Origin: Archaeoglobales archaeon
Lineage (GTDB): Archaea > Halobacteriota > Archaeoglobi > Archaeoglobales > Archaeoglobaceae
Direction: 5' to 3'
Assembly (NCBI GenBank): GCA_003662985.1
Contig: QMZD01000009.1
Span: 1-14,723 of the forward strand
DNA length: 14,723 nucleotides
Part shown: piece by piece, positions 6,609 to 13,619 of the stretch
How the letters are laid out: every line of letters starts with the position of its first letter
Numbering within the stretch: position 1 is the first letter of the stretch
Made by a program: the position numbers and the translations under genes
The notes under the pieces: model-generated
Told to the model about the DNA's origin: nothing
The model's input: the letters and a program-made list of their open reading frames with translations, nothing else
Database searches by the model: none

Positions 6609-7163
6609 TTATCTTTTGCAGATTTCAATGAAGTTCCTATAAAGTTCTTCACCATAATCGGTATGATAAACCTCCGGATGCCACTGAACACCATAGATTG
6701 GTTTTTTCGGATGTCTTATAGCTTCATACCTGCAAACATCAGATGTTGCCAGATGTTTGAAGTCCTCCGGTATTTCCTTAACTTCATCCGCATGGCTCGC
6801 CCAGACCTTCAGCGTTTCGGGCATTCCCTCAAAAATCGGATCGGGTTGTAGAATTTTGACATGAACTTCCGCGTAACCTCCTACATTTCCGGTATCCACT
6901 CTCCCTCCGAAGTGTTCTGCAATTATGTGGAGGCCCAGACAGATGCCAAGAATAGGTATATCAAGTTCATCCAAGTAGAGGGAGGAGTTGCCCGCCCTTT
7001 CAATCGTTGGTCCTCCCCCAAATACGAGCCCATCCAAATCCTTTAGCTCCTCAACGGGTGTATCATTCTGAATTAGCTTCGTTTCAACTCCCAAATCCCT
7101 CAGCGTTCGCTGGATGAGATGATTGTACTGCCCATAATTATAGACGACATATATCTTTGCCAT
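6609..7163 (-). CDS. guaAA: GMP synthase glutaminase subunit (subunit A)
   Basis: A 184-residue class I glutamine amidotransferase. It supplies ammonia to a separate ATP-pyrophosphatase subunit (not in this window) that turns XMP into GMP; many archaea split the enzyme this way. The catalytic triad is visible: C75 in GICLG, and H162 and E164 in WHPEV. The oxyanion-region GGGP is at 49-52. After the nucleophile the usual CLGHQ or CLGLQ reads CLGLH, so a conserved glutamine is histidine here. An upstream in-frame start at 7205 exists, but the ATG at 7163 is chosen because family members begin directly at the first beta strand (IYVVYNYGQY). No clear Shine-Dalgarno site is present. Confidence 0.9.
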   Translation of the reverse strand: MAKIYVVYNYGQYNHLIQRTLRDLGVETKLIQNDTPVEELKDLDGLVFGGGPTIERAGNSSLYLDELDIPILGICLGLHIIAEHFGGRVDTGNVGGYAEVHVKILQPDPIFEGMPETLKVWASHADEVKEIPEDFKHLATSDVCRYEAIRHPKKPIYGVQWHPEVYHTDYGEELYRNFIEICKR

Positions 7164-7244
7164 CAGGTTAGGTGTGCGAATTCTAAACTTGAATTTTGTG
7201 GTCATCGCTAGACGCTTTGGCTTTTAACACATTATTAAATGTTA

Positions 7245-7270
7245 TAAGTAAAATAATTAAGTAAAATAAT
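7245..7270. repeat. Two tandem copies of a 13-bp AT-rich unit
   Basis: The unit TAAGTAAAATAAT occurs at 7245-7257 and again at 7258-7270 with no mismatch. It lies in the 219-bp gap between guaA-A and the symporter. Apart from this and a weak AACA/TGTT inverted pair near 7226-7243, the gap 7164-7382 shows no gene I can support. Confidence 0.55.
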
Positions 7271-7382
7271 TTAGGTTGTGAAGTATTCAGAATTAAAAAT
7301 GAGATAGAAATTTCCTTATGCTTCCAGAAAACGTTGGAGTGATTAAAGAACGTTAGCCTAGATGCCACTTTTGTAACTCCGT

Positions 7383-8765
7383 TTATGACCTTACGTACCT
7401 TTTCTCCGAATATCCGACGATGAAAAAGACAAAGAAGGACACTGCAAAAACCCATACGGAAGCTGGAATTCCAAGAGGATTGCTCTTCATATAAAACAAA
7501 GCTAACGCAGTTGAGAAACCAGAGATGAGTGTAAGACTAGCCGTAATTTTTCCTCCTACCTTCCAATGGAAAACACCTAAAATGAGGGGGAGCTGACACA
7601 AAAGCAGAGTTGAGCTTAGTACTGAAAGTTCCACAATATAACCCGGTCTCTGGAGGGCGAAGATCGTGATGGCTATCGTTAGTAAGACTATCAACATCTT
7701 TCCCGTGAATATCCTTTCACTCCCGAAGAGATCCCTTGAGATCATGGACGCAAGGGTCAAAACGATGGAGTTCGCAGTCGTGATCGCTGCCGCAAAAATG
7801 CTCAGTGAGAGGAGAACTCCAAGCGATGGGGGCATCATCCCAAGCAGAGTCGGTGTAACAGCATCCCTGTCCTTTATCAGTGGAAAGCTCCCCAATTCCG
7901 TCATAACCCTCAGTTCCAACCCTAAAAAAGTAACCAAGATCGTATAGATGAGACCAAATGTTCCGAAAAGGATGACCATTCTTTTAACAGCATGCTCGCT
8001 CTCTGGAATATAGAGACGCTGGAAAACTTGAGGATTCGTGAGAGCAAAGAAAAACCATGGGACTGTAAGCGAAATAAATCTTAAGGGCGTCCATATCCGA
8101 TTCGGAACCGTAAGAAGCTCGCCGAGCTTTGGAACCTCCTGAGTGAAAGAGATCCCGGAGAACCCAAAGGTGTTAACCCAGATCACAGCTGATACAGCTA
8201 GAACGAGCATGAAAATACCCTGTACAGCATCCGTCCAGGCAACTCCCCTCAGCCCACCAAGAAACGCCCAGAAAGCTATTAGAATTGCAGCGAGAAAAAT
8301 CCCGTTCATGAAGCTTATTCCAGAATTCTTTTCAATTATCAGTGCCACCCCAATTAGCTGAACGGAGATGTAAGGAATTAAGGCTATGGAAACTATTATC
8401 GCCATTATTTTCGGCACCATTGCCCCGTATCTTTCCGAAATCATGTCACCAGGGGTTATGTATCCCCCATCTTTCCCCAGTTTCCATATCCTTGGAGCGT
8501 AATAAGAAAGGAGTAGGAGCGTACCAACCAAGTAGAAAAGCTCAAAACCAAAAGCTCCAACGCCTGAAGCATAACTCAATCCAACCAGACCCACCATCAT
8601 GAAAGCGGAATACGTTGTTGCAGCATAGGTCAAGGCTGAAATCGCTCCACTAACTCTCCTTCCACCGATGTAGTAGTCTTCCTGGGTCCTTATACCTTTC
8701 CTTGCATAGATCGCAATTGCCGTTCCTATAATAGCATAAACGATGAAAGCAAGTATGTAAAGCAT
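7383..8765 (-). CDS. Sodium:solute symporter family (SSS) transporter
   Basis: A 460-residue integral membrane protein with about 12-13 hydrophobic segments, belonging to the SSS/SSF family that couples solute uptake to sodium. Family marks are the N-terminal TQEDYYIGGRRVSG (27-40), the segment ALTYAATTYSAFMMVG (44-59) and GGLRGVAWTDAVQG (170-183). The overall look is closer to the pantothenate/proline/monocarboxylate branch than to sugar carriers, but the substrate cannot be read. The ATG at 8765 follows GAGGTGG, a strong ribosome site, and lies 1 nt after the stop of the 47-aa membrane gene. Both are probably controlled from the palindromic site at 8909-8926 and by the divergent regulator at 9111. 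Confidence 0.9.
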   Translation of the reverse strand: MLYILAFIVYAIIGTAIAIYARKGIRTQEDYYIGGRRVSGAISALTYAATTYSAFMMVGLVGLSYASGVGAFGFELFYLVGTLLLLSYYAPRIWKLGKDGGYITPGDMISERYGAMVPKIMAIIVSIALIPYISVQLIGVALIIEKNSGISFMNGIFLAAILIAFWAFLGGLRGVAWTDAVQGIFMLVLAVSAVIWVNTFGFSGISFTQEVPKLGELLTVPNRIWTPLRFISLTVPWFFFALTNPQVFQRLYIPESEHAVKRMVILFGTFGLIYTILVTFLGLELRVMTELGSFPLIKDRDAVTPTLLGMMPPSLGVLLSLSIFAAAITTANSIVLTLASMISRDLFGSERIFTGKMLIVLLTIAITIFALQRPGYIVELSVLSSTLLLCQLPLILGVFHWKVGGKITASLTLISGFSTALALFYMKSNPLGIPASVWVFAVSFFVFFIVGYSEKRYVRS

Positions 8766-8766
8766 T

Positions 8767-8910
8767 TTACCACCTCGAAAGGGCTATGTAGATGAGATAA
8801 ATCGAAGCTACACAACACCAGTAAACGTAAGTAAGCATGTCGTGGCTTTTGATGAGCACGAAAGGTACGATCATTGCTAATATTACCACCAAACCTTCCA
8901 GAAGTTTCAT
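8767..8910 (-). CDS. Small membrane protein (47 aa) coupled to the symporter
   Basis: The reading frame starts ATG at 8910 (MKLLEGLVVILAMIVPF) and ends with SRW and TAA at 8769-8767, 1 nt before the symporter ATG. Two hydrophobic segments are visible: residues about 5-20 and about 27-43, joined by a polar KSHD turn. Small two-helix proteins sit next to SSS transporters in many genomes (YhdT with PanF, and DUF3311-type proteins), and the position, size and YW-containing second helix agree with that pattern. It is likely an accessory subunit or assembly partner of the transporter. The start codon lies inside the edge of an 18-bp palindrome. Family assignment is an inference; the coupling and membrane character are seen. 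Confidence 0.75.
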   Translation of the reverse strand: MKLLEGLVVILAMIVPFVLIKSHDMLTYVYWCCVASIYLIYIALSRW

Positions 8911-8926
8911 CGAACATATGTTCGAT
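8909..8926. promoter_or_regulatory. 18-bp perfect palindrome, probable operator of the transporter pair
   Basis: ATCGAACATATGTTCGAT is its own reverse complement over all 18 bases. It overlaps the first bases of the small membrane gene (ATG at 8910-8908, minus strand) and the predicted transcription start about 25 nt after the TATA-like box at 8934-8943. A dimeric winged-helix protein bound here would block initiation. The divergent regulator encoded at 9111 is the natural candidate. Confidence 0.65.
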
Positions 8927-8933
8927 AAAAACA

Positions 8934-8943
8934 GAATAAAAGG
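8934..8943 (-). promoter_or_regulatory. TATA-like box of the transporter pair
   Basis: On the minus strand CCTTTTATTC is centred near 8938, about 25 nt before 8913. That places the start of a nearly leaderless transcript within the palindrome. The upstream AAAAA run may act as a weak BRE. Confidence 0.4.
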
Positions 8944-9017
8944 TTTTTGATTTTTAGATTTAGATTTCTAAAATTCTCACATTGCTCCAGCTTTTTGGTG
9001 GCTTATTGATTGACAGT

Positions 9018-9063
9018 TATTTAACTCTAACTCTTTAAACTCTTTAAATTTTTAACTTTTAAA
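9018..9063 (-). repeat. Heptamer/nonamer A-rich degenerate array
   Basis: Read on the minus strand the gap contains TTAAAAA, then TTTAAAGAG twice, then TTAGAG and TTAAATAAC. The two TTTAAAGAG copies are exact and adjacent. It sits between the regulator promoter and the transporter promoter and resembles the arrays at 6559-6608 and 14095-14137. Confidence 0.45.
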
Positions 9064-9079
9064 ACTAAACCGGTTGTAA

Positions 9080-9089
9080 GATTTATATT
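9080..9089 (+). promoter_or_regulatory. TATA box of the regulator gene
   Basis: GATTTATATT is centred about 25 nt before the GTG at 9111. The spacing means the transcript would begin at or next to the start codon, a leaderless mRNA. GTAA just upstream may be a partial BRE. Confidence 0.55.
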
Positions 9090-9110
9090 GCAATAATCCA
9101 GAATATCTCT

Positions 9111-10109
9111 GTGCTTGCAGAAGAGAAGATAATCAGATTGCTAGACGACGTCAAAGAAGATGGAATTCTGCAAAGTGAAATTCCTAGAATTCTGAACCTC
9201 TCCAAATCGACCGTGTCTGAAATTCTGAGTGATCTTGAATCCAGAGGGGAGGTGATAAGAAAAGGAATTTCAGCACGCTCTTATAGAGTTTGGAAAGCTA
9301 AATATTTTCCTTCTCCTTTTCCAGGCCTCCTTAGACTGGGAATCCTTAAATCTACAGAGTATGCATACCTAATCATTGCAGCTTTAAAGAACAACGTCAT
9401 CGTTAAGCTATTTGACGATCCCATTGATCTAACAAGAGCTCTAAGTCAGGGAAGGGTTGATATGGCTGCCAGCCCACTCCTAACTCAGGTGATTATGGGT
9501 ATTTTGATGAAAAATTTCAAAATTTTTAGGATTGTCGCAAAGAACGGGAGCGGAATAGTCTTTTCAAATTCCAAAACCGGTATCTTTGGAACAACAGAGA
9601 TGTCAACGATGGATCGAAATCTGAGGAAATTCCTAACAAGGCATGGTGGAAAAAGAGTTCATGAGAGGGTTCACTACTTCAACTCACCTAAAAGCATGAT
9701 CGAGAGTCTGAAAAGCGGGGAAATCGAGGGATTGGCGATATGGGAACCTTATTTAACGATGCTAAAAGAGGATGGTTTTGAGATCAGACACTTCAATGAG
9801 GTTCTGGGAGACTTCATCTGCTGTTCTCTAGCCGTAAACGTTGAATCATTGGATATAAACGGAGAGAAAATAGAAAATTTCCTTAACTCATACGACGAAA
9901 TCTGTAACAAGGAGTTTGAAGAGGAAGAACTAGATCTTTTGGCCAGTGTGCTGCAATTCGATCGAACACTCATAGAAAAATCGATCAAAAATTACCGATT
10001 CTGTCCAAGAACCGATATCGATGAAATTAAAGCTTACATAAGGGAGTCTGGAATTAATTTAAGCGAAGAAAGCCTTTCAGGTGTACTTGATATCAAATAT
10101 CTAAGCTAA
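9111..10109 (+). CDS. Winged-HTH regulator fused to an NMT1-like solute-binding domain
   Basis: A 332-residue one-component regulator. Residues about 1-66 form a winged helix: IIRLLDD, then QSEIPRILNLSKSTVSEIL (helix-turn-helix), then a wing around GEVIRKG. From about 72 to 270 the chain looks like a cytoplasmic type 2 periplasmic-binding domain of the NMT1/ThiY kind: the segment GRVDMAASPL, the VAKNGSGIVFSN strand, and MIESLKSGEIEGLAIWEPYL match that family's pattern. About 60 more residues follow. No signal peptide is present, so the domain likely senses a small molecule inside the cell. It faces the transporter pair across a shared control region holding an 18-bp palindrome. Its stop (10107-10109) overlaps the true 3' end of pyrE by about 4 nt. 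The ligand is unknown; the transporter substrate is the obvious guess. Confidence 0.8.
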   Translation: MLAEEKIIRLLDDVKEDGILQSEIPRILNLSKSTVSEILSDLESRGEVIRKGISARSYRVWKAKYFPSPFPGLLRLGILKSTEYAYLIIAALKNNVIVKLFDDPIDLTRALSQGRVDMAASPLLTQVIMGILMKNFKIFRIVAKNGSGIVFSNSKTGIFGTTEMSTMDRNLRKFLTRHGGKRVHERVHYFNSPKSMIESLKSGEIEGLAIWEPYLTMLKEDGFEIRHFNEVLGDFICCSLAVNVESLDINGEKIENFLNSYDEICNKEFEEEELDLLASVLQFDRTLIEKSIKNYRFCPRTDIDEIKAYIRESGINLSEESLSGVLDIKYLS

Positions 10110-10204
10110 CGATACTTCAAGAGCTTTGAAGAGGTTAAAATCGGGATGAAAGGAATCTTTTTTGATGTGAAAAAATCGGATGCTCCCTCTTCTCTATCAA
10201 CTAC
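10106..10204 (-). pseudogene. pyrE: Out-of-frame C-terminus of pyrE
   Basis: In the frame next to the main pyrE reading frame, the minus strand encodes VVDREEGASDFF, then a further stretch ending SSKLLKYR and a TAG at 10108-10106. VVDREEGA is the usual PyrE block that directly follows GGEVKAVS, so this is the missing tail of the gene. A single base gained near 10204-10207 would restore one frame and a 187-residue protein. The tail's stop overlaps the stop of the converging regulator gene, which also suggests this is the real gene end. Confidence 0.8.
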
Positions 10205-10668
10205 AACGAAACAGCTTTTACTTCACCTCCCTTTTCCTGAACTCTCTCGACAACTGAATGGGCAGAACTTCCAGTTGTTGTGACATCCTCTATCACGAGG
10301 ATCTTATCACCTTCCTCAAGATCCCCTATCATATCGGATTTTACTCCATAATCCTTCTTTACCTTCCTAAAAATCAGATACGGCTTTCCCGTCTTTAAAG
10401 ACAGAGACACCGCCAGTGGAACCCCACCAAGCTCCACACAGGCAATCTTCTCATATTCTAAAGATTTCTCCTTGGTTTTTATCTCAATCATTTCCGCGAT
10501 CATTTTTAGGATGTCTGGATGACTCGATGCCTGTTTGATATCGATATAGTAATCGCTTTTCCTTCCCGAAGACAGAACAAATTCTCCGAATTTCAACGAT
10601 CCAGCTTCGATCATCCGTTTAATCAAGGATTCTTCCAGAGAGGCCGTTGAACCTTCCATGATCTCCAT
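10201..10668 (-). CDS. pyrE: Orotate phosphoribosyltransferase, frameshifted near 3' end
   Basis: PyrE transfers PRPP to orotate to make OMP in pyrimidine synthesis. The N-terminal block GSLKFGEFVLSSGRKSDYYID (about 23-43) and the PRPP loop VIEDVTTTG (125-133) are clear. The reading frame stops at 10203-10201 straight after GGEVKAVSL, about 30 residues short of the family norm, and the rest continues in the adjacent frame to 10106. ATG 10668 is about 27 nt after TTTTAAAAA (a TATA-like run beginning at the carS stop), so it may have its own leaderless promoter. ATG 10659, with GGAG just before it, is an alternative start, and an in-frame TTG lies at 10689. It follows carS by about 31 nt on the same strand. 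The break is either a real mutation or a base error. Confidence 0.88.
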   Translation of the reverse strand: MEIMEGSTASLEESLIKRMIEAGSLKFGEFVLSSGRKSDYYIDIKQASSHPDILKMIAEMIEIKTKEKSLEYEKIACVELGGVPLAVSLSLKTGKPYLIFRKVKKDYGVKSDMIGDLEEGDKILVIEDVTTTGSSAHSVVERVQEKGGEVKAVSL

Positions 10669-10699
10669 GCGATTAACTCTTCCAATCAATTTTTAAAAC

Positions 10700-11242
10700 T
10701 TACCAAGGAACGTCCTTAAGTCCAAGCTTAAAGGCTATATAATTCGTCAAAAGATGGAGGGCGGGCGTGATTATGAAAGCCGCTATTATAACATCTAAAG
10801 TGAACAGATAACTAAAAAACGGAGAGAACGAATAGGCGAACAAAAAAGCGAAAACCAAAAATGTCAGCTGATCAAAAAAGGGAAAGGCTTGTCCTCTTTC
10901 TATCCCGATCCTTCTTTTGATGAAGCTCCCTACCAAGTCTCCGGTCAGGGATCCTATGGAAAGGGAGACTATCAAAACGAAAGCGTCCATAAATGATAAT
11001 AAAGAGAAAAAAGCCAATCCAAAGAACTTCTCAAGATTGAATTGAATTGTTCCACAAAGTATACCTCCAAGAACTCCAAAAATAAAGCCCCTTATCGTCT
11101 TTCCATCACCCAAAATTCTTTTTCCATCAATGAAATTTTTCCCAAGATCGATCGGCATTCCACCTCCAAAAACTACCGCAAAATTGTTGGGAGTGTAAGC
11201 TGGAATGAGAAGCCATATCGTTTTAAGTAGGAGATAGAGCAT
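10700..11242 (-). CDS. carS: CDP-archaeol synthase (CarS)
   Basis: A 180-residue membrane enzyme that activates unsaturated archaeol phosphate (DGGGP) with CTP, the step before polar head groups are added to archaeal lipids. The family motif GDGKTIRG (45-52) is present, with the conserved FGGGMPIDLG upstream, and PFFDQLTF further on matches the conserved FPFFDQL block. About four or five hydrophobic segments are visible, as expected for this CTP-transferase family, and the length is normal. The ATG at 11242 lies about 25 nt from the GATATATC core of a strong BRE/TATA, so the transcript is probably leaderless. It is divergent from a Tes-like lipid gene and upstream of pyrE. Confidence 0.93.
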   Translation of the reverse strand: MLYLLLKTIWLLIPAYTPNNFAVVFGGGMPIDLGKNFIDGKRILGDGKTIRGFIFGVLGGILCGTIQFNLEKFFGLAFFSLLSFMDAFVLIVSLSIGSLTGDLVGSFIKRRIGIERGQAFPFFDQLTFLVFAFLFAYSFSPFFSYLFTLDVIIAAFIITPALHLLTNYIAFKLGLKDVPW

Positions 11243-11254
11243 AAAAGCGAATAA

Positions 11255-11278
11255 CGAAAGCTTGATATATCTCTTTCG
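11255..11278. promoter_or_regulatory. Bidirectional BRE-TATA-BRE promoter for carS and the Tes-like gene
   Basis: The core GATATATC (11264-11271) is a palindrome. CGAAAG lies to its left (11255-11260) and CTTTCG to its right (11273-11278), so each strand reads a BRE-like CGAAAG before the TATA core. On the minus strand the BRE is 1 nt from the core and a start about 25 nt on would fall at the carS ATG. On the plus strand the spacer is 3 nt and a start would fall near 11292, giving the Tes-like gene a leader of about 59 nt. Confidence 0.6.
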
Positions 11279-11337
11279 GCTTTATTGAAAATATGGGTAA
11301 TTCTTATTTGTCTGATATAAAATTAAATAATGGTTTT

Positions 11338-11344
11338 AGGAGGT
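11338..11344 (+). promoter_or_regulatory. Strong Shine-Dalgarno site fixing the Tes-like start
   Basis: AGGAGGT ends 6 nt before the ATG at 11351. An in-frame ATG at 11330 would put this site inside the gene, so 11351 is the likely start. It contrasts with the leaderless starts common in this window. Confidence 0.75.
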
Positions 11345-11350
11345 ATAATT

Positions 11351-12919
11351 ATGGAGGTTAGATCAAAATCGAAGCTAAAACCTGAACTTGAACTACCCTA
11401 TAAGACCACCTCCCTTTGCCCTGAATGTCTTAAGATTATCTCAGCTGAAGTTTACAGTGAAAATGGTAAAGTTATGATTCGTAAAACCTGCCCAGAGCAT
11501 GGAGAGACTGTTGAAGTTTACTGGAGCGATGTTGAGCTTTTCAAAAAGGCATACAGGTTTGCTCATGATGGTCCGGGTATTGAGAACCCGATTATCGATG
11601 ATTCGAGATGTCCCTTTTCCTGTGGTCTCTGCAAGATCCATAAGAGCCAGACGGCTCTGTTAAACATAGTCTTAACCAACAGATGCGATCTTGCATGTTG
11701 GTACTGCTTTTTCTATGCTAGAAGAGCGGGCTATGTCTACGAACCAAGCCTTGAACAGATAAGAGAGATGATAAGAGTTGCAAGGAGTATAAGGCCAGTA
11801 CCAACAAATGCTGTCCAGCTAACCGGTGGAGAGCCAACATTAAGGGATGATTTAATTGATATAATAAAGATGATCCGAGGGGAGGGCATCGACCACATTC
11901 AACTAAACACAAACGGGATTAAACTGGCCAAAGAGCCTGACTTTGCCAGAAAAGTCAGAGAGGCTGGTTGTAATACCGTTTATCTCTCCTATGATGGTGT
12001 TGATGAAAAAACCAATCCGAAAAACCATCCAGAAATTCCACAGATCCTTGAAAACTGTAGAAGAGCTGGACTGGGTATAGTTCTGGTTCCAACAGTGATT
12101 AAAGGTGTTAATGATCACCAAGTTGGAGACATAGTTAAATTTGGGGCAAAGAACATCGATGTTATAAGGGGAGTTAATTTCCAGCCAGTCAGCCTGGTAG
12201 GAAGCATGCCCAGGCGAGAAAGGGAAAAGGTAAGGATAACGATCCCCGATGTGATAATCGGCATAGAAGAGCAGACGAATGGAGAAATAAGCAGGGAAGA
12301 TTTTTACCCAGTTCCCAGCGTTGCTCCAATCTCACATTTCGTTGAAGCTCTCACAGGGGTTCCGCAGTACGAGTTAACAACTCATTGGGCCTGTGGAATG
12401 GCAACTTATGTTTTTGTTGACGATGACGGAAAACTTATCCCAATAACCAGATTTATAGACGTTGAGGGGCTCTTCGAATATCTAGAAGAAAAGGCTGAAG
12501 AGCTAAAACGCAGTAGGATAAGAAAGATAAAGGCATTAAAAGGACTTATAGACCTCAGAAAATTTGTTGATCAGAGTAAAGCACCCAAAGGATTCGATAT
12601 TAGCAAGATACTCTTCGATGTGCTTGTTAAACACGATTACTCTGCCTTGGGTGAATTCCACGCAAGGTCGCTTTTCATAGGAATGATGCATTTCCAAGAC
12701 CTATACAACTACGACATAGAGAGGGTCAAGAGGTGCGAGATTCATTATGCCACGCCGGATGGAAGAATAATACCCTTCTGCACGTTCAACGTGATCCCAG
12801 AGATTTACAGAGACAAAATCCAGGCAGAATACGGTATTCCGATCGAAGAGTGGGAGGAAAAAACTGGTAAGAAGTTGAAGAGCGAAATTTACAGAGTCGT
12901 GAAAAAGCCAAGGGACTGA
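11351..12919 (+). CDS. tes: Tes-like radical SAM protein (probable tetraether lipid synthase)
   Basis: A 522-residue radical SAM enzyme with extra cysteine clusters. From the N-terminus: CPEC (C23, C26) and CPEH (C47), a likely zinc or cluster site; CPFSCGLC (C87, C91, C94), a further cluster; the radical SAM CDLACWYC (C112, C116, C119) with TGGEPT (158-163); an HWACGM cysteine near 348; and a C-terminal CEIHYATPDG..IPFC pair near 462 and 477. This order matches MJ0619 and the proven tetraether synthases (Tes/GDGT-MAS), which join two lipid tails by C-C bonds. MJ0619 was also once described as a pterin methyltransferase, so function rests on family. Several paralogues share this layout, so the exact activity is not certain. 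The divergent carS, an archaeal lipid gene, supports the lipid role. Confidence 0.8.
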   Translation: MEVRSKSKLKPELELPYKTTSLCPECLKIISAEVYSENGKVMIRKTCPEHGETVEVYWSDVELFKKAYRFAHDGPGIENPIIDDSRCPFSCGLCKIHKSQTALLNIVLTNRCDLACWYCFFYARRAGYVYEPSLEQIREMIRVARSIRPVPTNAVQLTGGEPTLRDDLIDIIKMIRGEGIDHIQLNTNGIKLAKEPDFARKVREAGCNTVYLSYDGVDEKTNPKNHPEIPQILENCRRAGLGIVLVPTVIKGVNDHQVGDIVKFGAKNIDVIRGVNFQPVSLVGSMPRREREKVRITIPDVIIGIEEQTNGEISREDFYPVPSVAPISHFVEALTGVPQYELTTHWACGMATYVFVDDDGKLIPITRFIDVEGLFEYLEEKAEELKRSRIRKIKALKGLIDLRKFVDQSKAPKGFDISKILFDVLVKHDYSALGEFHARSLFIGMMHFQDLYNYDIERVKRCEIHYATPDGRIIPFCTFNVIPEIYRDKIQAEYGIPIEEWEEKTGKKLKSEIYRVVKKPRD

Positions 12920-13591
<672 letters not shown>

Positions 13592-13619
13592 AGACAAGGG
13601 TTAAAAAAGACATCCAAGT

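Noticed and set aside
7183..7455. 90-codon open frame on the minus strand after the symporter
   Set aside because: It overlaps the symporter 3' end in another frame, has no ribosome site and shows no domain-like pattern.
8726..8917. 63-codon frame beginning MFDETSGRF on the minus strand
   Set aside because: It is a different frame over the 47-aa membrane gene and the symporter start; the membrane gene has the better start, coupling and hydrophobic pattern.
10110..10200. Short gap gene or RNA between the regulator and pyrE
   Set aside because: The stretch is explained as the out-of-frame C-terminal coding part of pyrE.
10195..10215. Programmed -1 frameshift in pyrE
   Set aside because: A -1 shift after TTG would give the right protein, but there is no slippery X-XXY-YYZ heptamer and no evident stimulatory hairpin right after it. 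A lost base or sequence error is simpler.
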